A stretch of 64,000 nt of DNA from Sepiola atlantica (GCA_963556195.1 OY744537.1:23123876-23187875), one strand, 5' to 3'; shown: positions 17,571-29,549, counted from the stretch's first letter. The notes: generated by a model not told the origin, from the sequence alone. Numbers and translations: made by a program.

Positions 17571-20540
17571 ACCTTTTTATAACAACGAAAAGGGTTTATT
17601 CTTAAAAGTTATCTGCCGAAAGTCTGAGCAGTTATCTCCAGGCGAAGATAGTAGTTGCTGGAACGTCCAGTAGACAGGTATGAACCCCACTCGTGTGCAC
17701 GGTGGTCTCGTCAACCGCTCAGGCGTGACACTCTGGTCGCGGTGACGGATTGTGACTACCACTCGTGCCGATCGTCGTAGTGGCAATAAAAAAATATATA
17801 GATCGAAATTCCTCTAGGCCGGGATGACGATGATGACGTCGCCGATCTTGTCGTCTCGTCCAGCTACAAATACACTCCCACGTTCAAACTGTTTATATCA
17901 GCCAGCGATCACTGGGTGAACAGCAACCAGTTGGCTCTGTGAGGGCGAAAGATCATTCAAAGCAGAACAAAAGGAAAAGAATAATGTTCAACAACCTGGT
18001 CGGGGTTTTTTGTATAGAGGAGTAAAATTTAATAAAATAAAAGAATTGATTTTACATTAGCTTAATGTCTACTGTACTCGTAAAAGTTGTTTTTTCTAAG
18101 TTATCTCATTAGTTCTCTGTGTGCGCAAATTCTTTACACAAGTAGTTGTTTAGTCACAATTAACTGGCGAAGGCGACGGTGGGGATTTCGTCTGGTTTTC
18201 TTTTCTTCGCCACGCACACCATCTTGGCACGCGCCAGAGTCCGTCCAACTCCGTCTCCCGACGATTCAACTCTCACTGGCGTCGTCTCTACTGGTTCTCC
18301 TCGTGCATGAAAAACGCACATTCTTTTATTGAAGATGTCTATCGTCGTACACCCCCTTCTCCGCCATCTTTTTTCCTGCGTGTCTTCCTCTCTCAAGGGA
18401 GGTGGGGACGGGCGCCTCACTCCCCCCTTCCCTAAAATAAATGAAATTTTCTTTTTATCCCATTGTTATCGTCAAAACAAACGCTTTCTCATTCTGTCAC
18501 ACGGCTGGAGATGATCTATGACCGGGTCTGTAATTAACGATGACAGGCCCAATTAAACCCCTGCCAAGTCAAGACAGCCCTCACAGAATCGGGAATCCAA
18601 ACCATGTCATTCCTCCAAACAATAATATCGCCTTATTTATTTTTCGGAATTAAATCTAGGATCATGGAATTTCATAATCTCTAACTTCCCATCTGGCAAC
18701 TGTCTCCTTGCCTTGGGAGGCAAAAGATTTTGACTACCAAACACAACCAACCAAGACACACCGGCCCCTCGTTCCCGTCGTTTGAATAAGTTCGTTTCTA
18801 CGTCAATATATACTAGTTTTATATCTCCACTTTGTCTCAACGCAGGGCGTAGCATCACCACCAAGATACATACTAGCGCGTCACCAGGGTACCCGATCTC
18901 CATGGGGCCCCGGATACTTTGTCACACAGGGGTAGCAGAGAGAATATAGAAGTGTTTCCTCGTTGCTTTCAGAAGTCTCTTTGTTGATCAACCGTGATTC
19001 CCAAAGGGGCTGAAGTAGTTCTTCAGCCAACAGAAGGAATCCATGCGTCCTGCAGGCTGATTGGTCAATGTGTGATCAGCTCACTCAAATGACTTCCTTT
19101 TTCTCTGTCAGCTTTCCGCAGAGGGTGATGTAGCGGTCATAAACATAGACCTATTTTCTCCCTCCGAAAAATGTCCCCACGCAGGTGATTACATGTAAAT
19201 ACAACTGAAATAGATCTCAATCATGTGACTTCGACAAGTCCTTCAAACTCTTCTTTATAAAACAACACTTTCTTTGTCTCGACCTTCGAACATTTCTTAA
19301 CTCTTTTCTTTTGGTTGTTCTATGATATTGCCCCTCTCAGTAGCGACCTTTTTGTCCTGAGGGGGTCTTGGCGTTGATGTCCAAGAATGGTCCTATGTAG
19401 TCAGCAATCAATTACTTGTCCTCCCACGTTGTGTTTTTGATCTTGGCCGAGGTTTGATCGCACGCCGGGACTGTAGGGCTAGTGAAGAGATGGTTCAAGG
19501 TGACAGCGTCATAGATGTTATCAAAAAGAATAAGGATCAACTCTAGTTTAAAAGAGAAACAATTTATATATACAGTAAAAGAAATCGAACAAAATACAAG
19601 TTTAAACCCTTCCTATTGCTGTTAGTGTGTGACACTGATTGATTTGGATATTAGTAAAAGTTCTTGTCGGCACTTATTAGTGTGGGTTGGGCAGTTAGCA
19701 TGACGTCTAGGCTCAGGAGACAAGTTGGAGACACTTGGCAACTTGTGGGTTTGGACTTTGGTCTGATGTTCACTTTTAGACAGTTTCTCTGACTCTAGCC
19801 TCTCGAAGGGTCTGCTTATATGGGCATGAGCTTCATCTTTTTCCCCGCCCATCTATTGCACCTTGATCCTGATTCAGTCTTTTTTTTCTGTGAATCAATG
19901 ATAACGTGGTTTCGGCAACTCCCCTCTGATCTAGGTCAAACAGAATTAACTTAGATTTCTTCCTTTCCTGGTCAACAGAATTTAATTAAAGTGCTTTCAT
20001 TATCTTACTTTCTCCTTCGTCCAGCCATCAGGTGTGCTGAAGCCAATTAGCCTGCGTATCTCATTACATCCTGCTCATCTTGGCTCCAAGTGCTTATAGC
20101 CACTCTGTTCGGTCAAGTAGTCAAACGATCTGTAATTAATTTCCTTTTTCACTAATTCTGTTGCTTCAAATTGGCCAGTTGAATGAAATTTCAACCATAA
20201 ACGTTTTGCGAGACGGTCTCTTTTAGTTCAAGTGGTTTCATCCTCTAAGCAGTGACTTTGTCCTCTAGCTGAACAGGGATTTCATTAATGTCATTTAACT
20301 CGAAGTGGCCAGCATTGAGTTGATTTCTTCATTATCAATTTTCTGTTTCAAGTGATTCCTTTGTGGGCACAACCCGGTCAGCCATTATCGTAATTTCCTC
20401 TCCTTATCCGTCGGTCACTTAATACTCAGCCATTTAAGGACCTTCCAGATGTTAATTCATCTTCCTAAGGAACCACGAACACCCAGATACAGGAAATACT
20501 TATGACCTCTTTGTTTTCACAAATCCAGTCAAAGCCACTT
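17571..20540. other. GC-richer block of unknown nature
   Basis: About 3 kb that is clearly richer in G and C than its flanks, with CpG-containing stretches (for example 17680-17850 and 18220-18430). Short minus-strand open frames at 17577-17786, 18160-18420, 18637-18903 and 19622-19852 match nothing I recognise. It may be a low-copy retroelement or LTR block, or an unrecognised exon or regulatory region. I found no long terminal repeats by eye. Confidence 0.35.
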
Positions 20541-21229
20541 AACACACAATTTTATTTTTCAAAAAGTTGTACGCTCGAAATCGATAATGTCACAGTTCAA
20601 CAAGACGTAAATAAAGTTGATATACAGAAAAGCGGGAAATTTGTCAAATGGTAATTTATTTTTTACAAAGAATAACTTTTATAAAGTTTTTCAATGATTA
20701 ATATTATAATACACTCACAGATGCTCAAAATGTCGTCCGTGAGAATCGAAGAAATGAATAAGAGAAATGCAATAAAATTTAAATAAAATTTAAAAAATAA
20801 CATTTACAACCTCAAATTTCCTGTTTTTCTAGAGACCATGCTATATTATGTATGGATAGAATTTGATAAATGCCTTTTTCATTACAAATGAAAACATTTA
20901 TTTTGAATGCTTTTTTGTTGTTGCTTTTTTTATTGGAAGGTTAGTATTAGGTTTAGTGTTTTAATAGTAGCAACGTTAGGGATTAATATTAGGATTTAGT
21001 TGTGGGTTTGGGACTACTGGAAGAGATGTGCCTGAAAAATTGTATAAAAGAGAATGTTATTGTGTCCTCAATAGTTACCAAATGTCACCATGCTGTTGGA
21101 AAATGTGCCTACTTCTCAAATAATAGACTACCTGAAAAAATTAATCACTTCCAGCTCCTATAGGTGAAATCAAAAATAACTTTTAATGCCCCAAAGACAA
21201 AGCAAATAATACCCTACCTGAGAGTTCAT
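20541..21229. other. No gene seen
   Basis: AT-rich DNA leading into the LINE fragment. Nothing recognised. Confidence 0.4.
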
Positions 21230-21925
21230 CATTCAAACTCCTCTGCCTAACCTTCACAGGTAACATGAATTGGAACAAATACATTGAAGACATTGCCAAG
21301 GCTGCTGCAAAGAAGGTTGGCTCCCTCTACCGTGCTAGTAAACTCCTCACACCTGACATTATACTTTATCTCTACAAAGCCACCATCTGCCCATGCATGG
21401 AGTATTGTTGCCACATCTGGGCTGGTGCATCATCTACTACTCTCTCCCTCCTTGACAAGGTCCAAAAAAGAGTCGCCAACCTAATAGGTCCCTCACTGTC
21501 AACCAAGCTCCAGTCTCTGTCCCATCGCCGCAATGTAGCATCCTTGTGCTTGTTTTACAAATACTTCAATGGATTATGCTCCGATGAATTGGCTACTCTG
21601 GTGCCCCCTCGACGTAAATTCACTAGACCAACTCGACAATCGACTAAATCCCACCCATTCACTGTGGAGGTCCCCAGATGCCGGAGAGCTTTCTACTCAA
21701 ATAGCTTCTTTCTACGTGCTGCTGGCCTCTGGAACTCCCTCCCTGCTCCCTGTTTCCCCGACAGTACTGACATGCAGAAATTTAAAACTAATGTAAACAG
21801 ACATCTCGCTGCGCAGATCCCAATTTAGGTTGATTCCCCCCCCCCCAACCCTCTCCCCTTTTTTTTCTTCTCAGTAGCCCTTTACGTCTACAGTGGCGGC
21901 CTGCCTTGTCTGGGGTGAACTATGT
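21230..21925 (+). pseudogene. LINE ORF2 C-terminus and 3' tail, family A, 5'-truncated
   Basis: An intact 187-codon frame (21265-21828) encodes the region after the reverse-transcriptase core of a Jockey/CR1-type LINE. Motifs in order are 'ILYLYKATICPCMEYCCHIW' (residues about 32-51), 'LLDKVQKRVANLIG', 'SHRRNVASLCLFYKYFNGLC' (about 88-107), 'RAAGLWNSLPAP' and 'FKTNVNRHL'. The tail 'tacagtggcggcctgccttg' and an A-run end near 21925. Upstream polymerase motifs are absent. This is the best-preserved family A copy here and may be a fairly recent insertion; the frame start at 21265 is just the first ATG, not a real start. Confidence 0.88.
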
Positions 21926-22387
21926 TAAAAAAAATTTTAAAAACAACTTTTTTCCCCCAGAACTTTTAAAAATGAGGATTTTATAAATACATTATATGGT
22001 ACAAAATGACTGATCACTTGTAGACCTTTCTCCCCATGCTCTGTTGCTATTGGCCACTGTTTTGGAAACAATATGAACAAGTTTGAACTTTTGCAAGAAA
22101 AGTATATGAATTCTTCTTTTTTTATCTTGCTTATTAATGACTTATATGTCTAAAAATTGTATTCTGAACGAAATTTTCAAGAATACCCGTACAAATATTA
22201 AGAATGTAAATAGCAACCTAAATCAATTAAATAAAAAAATTTTTAAAAATTAAAATCGGCCATTATTTTCCGAACAACCTAAACCCATCTTCTTACGATG
22301 TGTTAACATTGTTTAAGTTTCTCTCGTTATCCAGGATATGAAAAGTGAGTTGTTTTAAAAAATGTTCTTCTCCTCCCTCATCTCCAG
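21926..22387. other. No gene seen
   Basis: Intronic-looking AT-rich DNA between the LINE tail and the exon at 22388. Confidence 0.45.
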
Positions 22388-22441
22388 ATCCAGTGGCGCA
22401 AGAGTTATGATGTCAAGGCAGTTACCAAGAAAACCTCACGA
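22388..22441 (+). CDS. Candidate internal exon 2 of the unrecognised host gene
   Basis: The acceptor 'cctcatctccag' precedes 22388 and a strong donor 'cga|gtaaga' follows 22441. Length is 54 bases. The first base completes a codon from 13462 and the last two bases join the first base of 34391. In that frame it reads 'SSGARVMMSRQLPRKPH' with a Glu codon across the next junction. The other two phases either stop inside this exon or stop at the start of the next one, so the phase choice is forced. The segment is basic. Confidence 0.62.
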
Positions 22442-23194
22442 GTAAGACATGAATTTGTAATTCTCTTCTTAAATTGATGCTGTTGTTTTTTTTTTATTTT
22501 GTGCATCTCTCTTTTTGTTTTTAACCAAAAATCTCATTTTAAAAAAAATATATAATCATCTACAAGCATACAGAATATATAATATGAATAAACAGAACCA
22601 ATTGTCTTAAATATCTCATCCAAAATACCCCAAATGTCTTTTTAAAATTCATTATCTTACCATTTTCAGGAAATAGCAACCTAAGTGGGATCATTTTACG
22701 TGCAATTTGAAAAAAAATAATATGAAAATATTATCTGTTGCATTAATTTTTTTTTAACAATTAATAAGAAATATTTTGATAATAAATAAAATTACTGACA
22801 AAATCTCCATTTAAACAAGATTACACGCCAACACTAGACTTAGACGTTGCGGGATGACATTATTTCTGAATTCGTTTAGATTATTCTGTAAATGTTCGCC
22901 ATTATCTCTATTTTTAACTTGATTAGACAATTTCTTCCAAAAATGTATTACTCTTTTAGAAATGAAATAGTATTGTGTGGTAGATTTAATTTTTTAAATT
23001 TTGCCAATAAATCTTTTGCATCAGGAGAGATTTGCTCCATATTTGGATATCGCATTATTTACCTTGAAAACCTTAAGCATCCATCATTCTTCTTTTTAGT
23101 AAAGCAGTTAAAACTTTTCTAAAATTCAATTTCCATTTATTTTCCCATTTTCGATAAACTATTGATCTGTTTGTAAATATATCTTGTGATAATG
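22442..23194. other. No gene seen
   Basis: AT-rich intron sequence, no repeat recognised. Confidence 0.45.
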
Positions 23195-23587
23195 GTCCCT
23201 GTCCCATTGCCGCAATGTTCCATCTCTGGGCTTGTTTTACAAGTACTACAACGGAATGTGCTCCGACGAACTTGTTGCGCTTGTGTCCCCTCAACATAAA
23301 TACCTCTAACCAACCCGACAAGCAGCAAAATCCCACCCCTTCACTGTAGAGGTCTCTAGATGCGGAAAAACTTTCTACTCTAATAGCTTCTTTCCTTGAA
23401 CTGCTTGGTGGAATTCATTCTCTGTTTCCACGATTGTACCAACATGTAAAAATTTAAATGTAATGTGAACAAACATCTCACTACACAACTCCCCACTTAG
23501 GATGCTCCCATAAATCTGGTCCCTAATTTACAGTAAGGGCTACGTCTCGGTGGCAATGTGACTTGTTTGGGGTCAATAAAAGTTTTA
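23195..23587 (+). pseudogene. LINE 3' end, family A, decayed
   Basis: Clearly related to 21530-21910 at DNA level: 'cattgccgcaatgttcc', 'cttgttttacaagtac', 'cactgtagaggtctctagat', then 'ggtggcaatgtgacttgttt' in the tail. Stops and frameshifts break the frame. The tail meets the head of the U2-headed SINE at 23590 with almost no gap. Confidence 0.8.
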
Positions 23588-23935
23588 ATTTGGCCTTTTG
23601 GCTGGGATCACAGTGTAGTATCTGTTCTGATGGATACTACACCCCATAGACCGGTATCGTCTTGGCCTTCGGGTCTTGATTCCGCCGGTTTGTGAATTTG
23701 TCCTGTGCAGTTCTAGGAGGTCCACCCTCTCAGGTTTTGCCTCCCCTCTTTGGGGAGGAGTAAGTTTATTGCTTACTGCCTATCGGGGAATGCCGACGGG
23801 GCTGCCCAGGCATTTTTTGTAGACCAGAGTGCTCACCTTCTCGGGCGCTGACTTTTCAAATCCCACTTTCTCGACCTTGTGTCACATCTTACTGCTGTGG
23901 GAGGAAGATAAAAATAAAAAATAAAAATGAAAAAA
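23588..23935 (+). mobile_element. U2 snRNA-headed SINE, copy D
   Basis: Plus-strand copy with head 'ggccttttggctgggatc' then 'acagtgtagtatctgttctg', the full body including 'aggaggtccaccctctcagg' and 'tgccgacggggctgcccag', and an A/T-rich tail (aaaataaaaaataaaaatg) to about 23935. Two head positions differ from copies B and C. Its position directly behind a LINE tail could be a hot-spot effect, chance, or co-mobilisation. Confidence 0.88.
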
Positions 23936-23959
23936 AAAATTAAATAATAATAAAGGTGT

Positions 23960-24700
23960 CAATGTAACATAACTCCTTAACTTCATTAAGGGGGATCGAA
24001 ATCCAAGAGACTATAGCTTCGATCAGTTGCTGATTCGTTTGTTTCACTCACTTTGTTGCTGTAGTTCTTTGAGTACTTTCACCAGATTGACAACACTTAT
24101 GTATTGTTCTTTGAGTTCTTAGTTCACACATGCCACAAAAGAAAACACGTACAAGTGTTACCTTTTTGGTTTTAATAGTTTATTAATGATCAATGAACAC
24201 AATAACAAAGTTTGGTGGTTAGTTTGTTGTTGCTTAGTAGTTAGCTTACTACATGAATCTCTGCGAATGCTTGTGTGCGTATTGGCAGACATGTGTTTGT
24301 GTACCTCCATAAGTGTGTGCTTGGCTTAACATAATTTGTTTTGTCTGTCGGCCTCTCACTCTGTCTTCTGGTTTTCCTTCTCTCCTCTCTGTCTATTTAA
24401 CTATATCACTTACGTCATCCACATTCCGCACACATTTTCCTTTGTTTCCAACCCAAAAAATAATTCTTGTCGGAATTCGAATAATTTTGCATGAATCTAC
24501 TTTGGAATTTTATTTGTTTGCTAAATCCTAATAAACTTTTCTGACCATTGTCCGTTGACTGACGTCATAAAAAAATTCCAACACAATTGTTTTTTTTTTT
24601 ACTAATTCTTTAACAAAAGAATGTTGTCTCAAGTTTTCTCTTTTTAATAAACTTTTTGACTAAATTATGTCTCTTGCTTCATCGTCTTACATCAATACCA
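23960..24700 (+). repeat. Dispersed repeat Y, copy 1
   Basis: Shares block order with 32690-33310 in the same orientation: 'ccttttt/ggttttaatagttt', 'cgaatctctg', 'ctgtct..ttgtctcc', 'aatcctaa(c/t)aaact', 'aa(t)tccaacacaatt' and 'tgactaaat(t/a)(a)tgtctc'. No coding frame. The 'ttccaacacaatt' motif and length would suit an LTR, but no partner structure proves this. Confidence 0.55.
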
Positions 24701-25340
24701 GACCTTGTCAAACACGGGATGGTTTATTGTCTGATTAAGAGCAATTGTTATCAACTTCTACTCTCATTGTTTTCTCTGACAAATAAGAAATTCATTTGTA
24801 CATACCCTATCTCCTTCCACACCCATTTAAAAAATAACATTGTCTAATTGTGAAAGATGAAATGAAAAAAACGTAATTGAGAAATATCTGGTGTCACTGG
24901 TTGACAAAAATTAAAATTTCATCAATTTAAAAAAAAATTGTTCCAAATCGAACAAGCTGCCATAAATAGAATTCTGTTGTCGCCTTTGACTTAAAAGTGA
25001 TATTGATTTTATTTATTTAAAGAATATTTAACTGACAGTTATTTTTACGGTATGAAAGAAACTATTTATTTTAAACAGAATTAAATTGTCAAAGTAAATA
25101 AGTTAAAACGTTATTATATATTATCATCTTCATTTTTCGTCTTGTCTCATGCTTGAGGTTAGACGTTTCGTGAATGACTTCCAACTTTTCCTGTCTGTTG
25201 CCATTTCGCTTGTGCCATCTGCCAGGATCAGGTCGTCATCAACTGATCCCCTCCATGTCTTAAACGGCCTACCACATGGATTTGGGCCATCGACGTTCAT
25301 GTGGGACACACTTTTGAAGCATTTTGGATGACTGACGGAG
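24701..25340. other. No gene seen
   Basis: AT-rich. The less AT-rich part 25149-25331 may be an old retroelement scrap; I could not place it. Confidence 0.35.
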
Positions 25341-25350
25341 GTGGGGGGGG

Positions 25351-25453
25351 CGACGTTGCCAAACTAGTTGAGACGTTGTTGTGCGACGTGGCCTAACCAG
25401 TTGAGACGTCGTTGTGCGACGTGGCCTAACCAGTTGAGACGTCGTTGTGCGAC
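25351..25453 (+). repeat. 33-bp tandem repeat, three units
   Basis: Three units of about 33 bp with core 'gcctaaccagttgagacgtc' separated by 'gttgtgcgacgtg'. The first unit is more diverged than the last two. GC-rich against an AT-rich background. Confidence 0.85.
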
Positions 25454-26223
25454 ATATTTTCTCATGGAGGCCGGTAGAGTGAGACCAGCAATTTTCTCCA
25501 TCCGGTTCATTTTGTTTATTTAAAAACTATTTAGCTGACATTTATGTTTACGGTAAGAAGAGACAAAAAAAAAAAAAAGAGAATGCGGTCATTGTGGAAT
25601 TTCCACAGGATCCTCTTAGTATTTGTAATATTAAATTTCCATTTTTTTTTTCTTTCTTTTCTCAATAAACGATTATGTGATTTCCCCTCTCTAACAAATC
25701 CCCCTCTATCACATCAAATCTAAAAGATATGATACGGTTGCGTTTTCATTGACAAATCCATGATCTTTATCATCCTCCAATCTATAATAAAGCGCAATGC
25801 GTATTTATTTGTATATAAATATATATCCGTCCCATCACACAAACATTAACAAGTAAAAAAAATTGGCGGACGAATCCATTTCGAGTATTTAGGCGAATTG
25901 AGAAAGCAAATAGTAAGTAGCACAACCCTTTGCCTTCAATCTGTTTTAATAATAAGTCGTTTTTTTTTTGTTTTGTTTTTCTTTCTGCTTTGTATACGGA
26001 TTTGTTTTGTTGTTTCTTTTTCGGTTTTTTAAACTTTTCAGTTTGAGACATTTTCTTTCTGTCTTTCTTATTTTCAAATTCAGGCGTTATTTTATGATTA
26101 TGAATATTAATGTAAAAAATTGCGAAGGATAAATTTTTTCCATCATTTTTGACTAGGGGTGTACACTTGTCTGTATAAGATGCTTATTCAGAGTTGTACA
26201 TACGTTATTACCTTACACACCCA

Positions 26224-26230
<7 letters not shown>
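25454..26230. other. No gene seen
   Basis: AT-rich, with T-runs. Nothing recognised. Confidence 0.4.

Positions 26231-26232
<2 letters not shown>

Positions 26233-26282
<50 letters not shown>
26233..26282. repeat. (TA)n microsatellite
   Basis: Uninterrupted TA run of about 50 bases. Confidence 0.95.
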
Positions 26283-26285
<3 letters not shown>

Positions 26286-27282
26286 CCAATCACCAAAGAT
26301 GAAATATAATAATTTCAATTACCTATGTCGCTTAGGTAAAATTGTCCATTTTACCAATTTTTTAATGAATTGTTCCAAAATCGAATTCTGGCATCCTGTC
26401 GATTTCACCAGTTAAAAAAAACAAAAAAAACTCTTTGCATTCTTTTTATTTTATTGAAATTTTAATGCGCCTCTTTTTGTTGCATTTTTAAAAAGATAAA
26501 TTAAAAAAGTAATATAAATATATATAGTAAGGAGGAATTAAAATATACGGGTCTTCTCGACAGATTTGTGTTCCAACCAGTCGCTATGGAGTGATAGGGC
26601 CCACCAGGCGCAATTTCCTCAACCGCCTTGGTCTGTTAATGCCGTGCCAACTGGTGACCATTGTGAATCGACTTGGCTTTACGAGCGCTTCTCCAGCACC
26701 ACTATTCGTGGACATGCCTTAAGTCTGCTCTCGGCCTGTCAAACCAGCAGGACATCTGATCAAACCTCTTGATATTTGAATATTAGTTTTGAAAAAAGAC
26801 ATTTTATTAATTAACTATTATTTGTTGTTATTCATAGAATAAATATATGTATTTTAGTCAGATAGAGTTACTTCCTTTGGAAAACTCTAATCGATGTTTT
26901 AAACAGATTATTTTCGTTTCTGTGTCGCAATTTTATTGTTATCAGTGTTGCCAACTGAGATTTTCAAAACCTGCCAGATCAGAACAAACCAAAATATCCA
27001 GAAAACCGCTAGATTTTAACTTTCCGTACCTCATACAGAAATATTACGAATATAAATGAAAAAGTGACATTCAATTTATTCAAAGAATATTTAGCTGAGT
27101 GATAATGATAAATATTTTTTATGGAAGAAGGGACACTTTTTGTTCTTAATCTTATGAAACCTGACATACATTTCTTTCTTTCTTATTTCGCCAATCAACA
27201 CAAAAAAAAAACAACCCAAAAAATTATACCAAAGAGAAAAACCATGAAATTTTCAGAGGGTTCTACTAGTTTAAAAACAATT
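26283..27282. other. No gene seen
   Basis: AT-rich. The island 26560-26770 has higher GC and could be a LINE scrap ('RRNFLNRLGL'-like frame), but the match is too weak to call. Confidence 0.35.
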
Positions 27283-27326
27283 ACAAATAACATTCTCGAA
27301 TTTATTAATTCGAGAATGTTATTTGT
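27283..27326. repeat. Perfect 20-bp hairpin with 4-base loop
   Basis: 'acaaataacattctcgaatt' is followed by loop 'tatt' and its exact complement. Not flanked by a T-run typical of a terminator in either direction. Confidence 0.9.
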
Positions 27327-27555
27327 GATTTTTTTTCTATATATATTTTTTTAATATTGAAATTTATTCAACAATGACAAATAATAGTTGATAAATAAAA
27401 TGTCCCGTTTCAAAATTAATTATACCGTTTAATTAATTCATTTTTCTAATTAATTTCTCAAAAATCTTACATAAAATCCATATCAGATAAACAAATATAT
27501 AGTTACTATTTTATGTAGTGGAATTACAACTGCTATTTATCTATTTTATATATTT

Positions 27556-27592
27556 ACTAGCAAGGTTACTCTGCGTTGTCCGGGTTATAGTG
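27556..27592 (+). repeat. 'ctagca..gttgtccggg' repeat end motif
   Basis: 'actagcaaggttactctgcg' followed by 'ttgtccggg' resembles the motif at 46373-46408 ('actagcagaacccgtcgccc' then 'agcgttgcacggg'), 37351-37382, and the minus strand of 52088-52130. It probably marks the edge of an old dispersed repeat. Confidence 0.45.
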
Positions 27593-27904
27593 TTGGATAG
27601 CATCATATGCAACACCATATTAAGGAGAGCTACTTTAACAGCAACCTTGGTGTTGTCAGCTAGATATTTTACCCACTGAGCTATTCAGATATATGTTAAT
27701 ACTCTTAACTTAACACTTATAAATAGATAAACTTTATTGTATAATATGTTAGAAAAGTGTAATTAGCGCTTTTAAGGGGCAGCTAGAGACACAGAACTAC
27801 TTCCATTATGTTCACATGCAAATTTTACATGTGAATACACTTATATATATAAGATACACTACTTGGTATGTCTTCGTTTTAAGGAACAGACATGCACACA
27901 GACA

Positions 27905-28402
27905 GAAAGGTGTTCTCATTTATTATATATATCTATATATATATATATATATATCTAAAGAGAGAGAGAGAGATCTAGGTATATAGAGAATGAGAGAGAG
28001 AGATCTAGGTATATAGAGAATGAGAGAGAGAGATCTAAGTATATAAAGAGTGAAAGAGAGATCTAGGTATATAGAGAGTGAGAAAGAGAGAGAGAGAGAG
28101 AGAGATATCTAGGTATAGAGAGCGAGAAAGAGAGAGAGAGAGAGAGATCTAGGTATAGAGAAAGAGAGAGTGAGATCTAGGTATATAGGGAGTTAAAGAG
28201 AGATCTAGGTATATAGAGAGTGAGAAAGAGAGAGAGAGAGAGAGAGAAATATCTAGGTATAGAGAGTGAGAAAGAGAGGGAGAGATTTAGGTATAGAGAA
28301 AGAGAGAGTGAGATCTAGGTATATAGAGAGTGAAAGAGAGATCGAGAGAGATCTAGGTATATAGAGAGTGAGAAAGAAAGAGAGAGGCAGACAGACAGAC
28401 AG
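27905..28402 (+). repeat. GA-rich minisatellite with 'agatctaggtatatagag' units
   Basis: About 500 bp of alternating GA-rich runs and 'gagatctaggtatatagaga' units, more than ten in number, spacing 20-60 bp. It is preceded by a TA-rich tract (27926-27953) and ends in 'agacagacagacagatag'. Confidence 0.9.
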
Positions 28403-28995
28403 ATAGAGAGGCGTTACATACTAAATATACCAAAATTCTTCACTTACATTTTATTATATTAAAAAAAGGAAAAATATATTTGATTTCATATGATTTTATT
28501 TTTTTTAATTCTGGGGGTAGAATTGAAACTGCACACTCGATGTTTTCAGTCTTATACTTTCCTAACTAAACAATTCAGACATTTGTTAAGTCGACTTTCG
28601 GATATACATATTTGAAGAAGTTTTAAGGGGGTTCTGTCCCCATGGGTCACTTAGAGGTAGAGGCACATAGAAATTTAGAACCACTTCCATTATTTTCCCT
28701 AAAGAATTTTATACATATGATTATAAATTTCATCAAAATAGGATATATTTGAAGTTTTAAAAGCCGGTTCAACCCCCATAGCTCCCTTAGGTTAGGAAGG
28801 CACCTAGAGATTCAGAACCACTTGTCTTCTCCAGATTTTTTTTTTTCACAGGTGTACTTAGAAATTCGGGAACACTTCTGTTGTCTTCTCTGGTAAATTT
28901 TACATAAGAATACATATTTTATGTAGATTCTCTAACCTTTTTTTTCCATAAGGAACACACAAACATCATACACAGAGACATTGAGTTTTATATAT
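28403..28995. other. No gene seen
   Basis: Old repeat-like DNA. The segments 28620-28700, 28740-28810 and 28830-28920 resemble one another ('ttagaaccact', 'attttacataagaatacat') and also 27780-27845, suggesting an old reiterated element. Confidence 0.4.
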
Positions 28996-29283
28996 AGGTA
29001 GGCCCTCCGTTCAGTCTAGAGAGTCTATGGATACCCCTATAAGGGGCTGGCTGCGCGTGTAATTATGAAGCAAGGGTTGCGCAATCCCTAACAACACCTC
29101 TCCTGAGTCGGCACTGCTTGATTCCAATGACAAGCAGTTCAAGACGACTGGAAACAATGCCGAGATAAACAGAGAGCACATACAGCACCTGGTAGTCCCA
29201 AATGGTCACCCATTTAATACTGGCCAGGCTCAACGTCGCTTAACTTCGGTGATCTAACGGGAACCGGTGTGTCAACGTGATTT
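28996..29283 (-). mobile_element. 5S rRNA-headed SINE (SINE3-like)
   Basis: On the minus strand, 29283 down to 29181 follows eukaryotic 5S rRNA closely: 'cacgttgacacaccggttc', 'gatcaccgaagttaagcgac' (internal A-box region), 'aaatgggtgacca' and 'gggactaccaggtgctgta' (C-box region). The first dozen 5S bases are missing. Beyond 29181 a non-5S body continues to about 29000. This fits a SINE with a 5S promoter head, known in fishes and some invertebrates as SINE3. A (TA)n tract starts right at its 5' end. Not a functional 5S gene. Confidence 0.85.
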
Positions 29284-29312
29284 GTATATATATATATATA
29301 TATATATATAAA
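29284..29312. repeat. (TA)n microsatellite
   Basis: TA run directly next to the 5' edge of the 5S-headed SINE. Confidence 0.9.
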
Positions 29313-29549
29313 TTTGTATTATTTGTATTATTCAGACTACAGTTTGCATCTTGGATATTATTTTCACAACATTTCGGCTGATGTAACCTCCGACCTTCTT
29401 CAGATGTGTCTTGTTGAACTCTGGAATTTGTACGGAATTTCGGACTGAACTCTCTTTTTTTTTCAATCCATAGGGGTAGATTGTCTTGTTCTATCAGCAA
29501 TGGCCGAATAGAAGTGTCTCAAGTAATTTTTATTACCTTCTTAGTATCG

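Noticed and set aside
21265..21828. 187-codon open frame as a host gene
   Set aside because: Every motif belongs to the C-terminus of a LINE polymerase, and it ends in the LINE tail with poly-A.
27283..27326. Rho-independent terminator
   Set aside because: Strong hairpin, but this is eukaryotic DNA and no convergent gene is present.
29181..29283. Functional 5S rRNA gene
   Set aside because: The 5' dozen bases are absent, there are many substitutions, and there is no T-run terminator after the 3' end.
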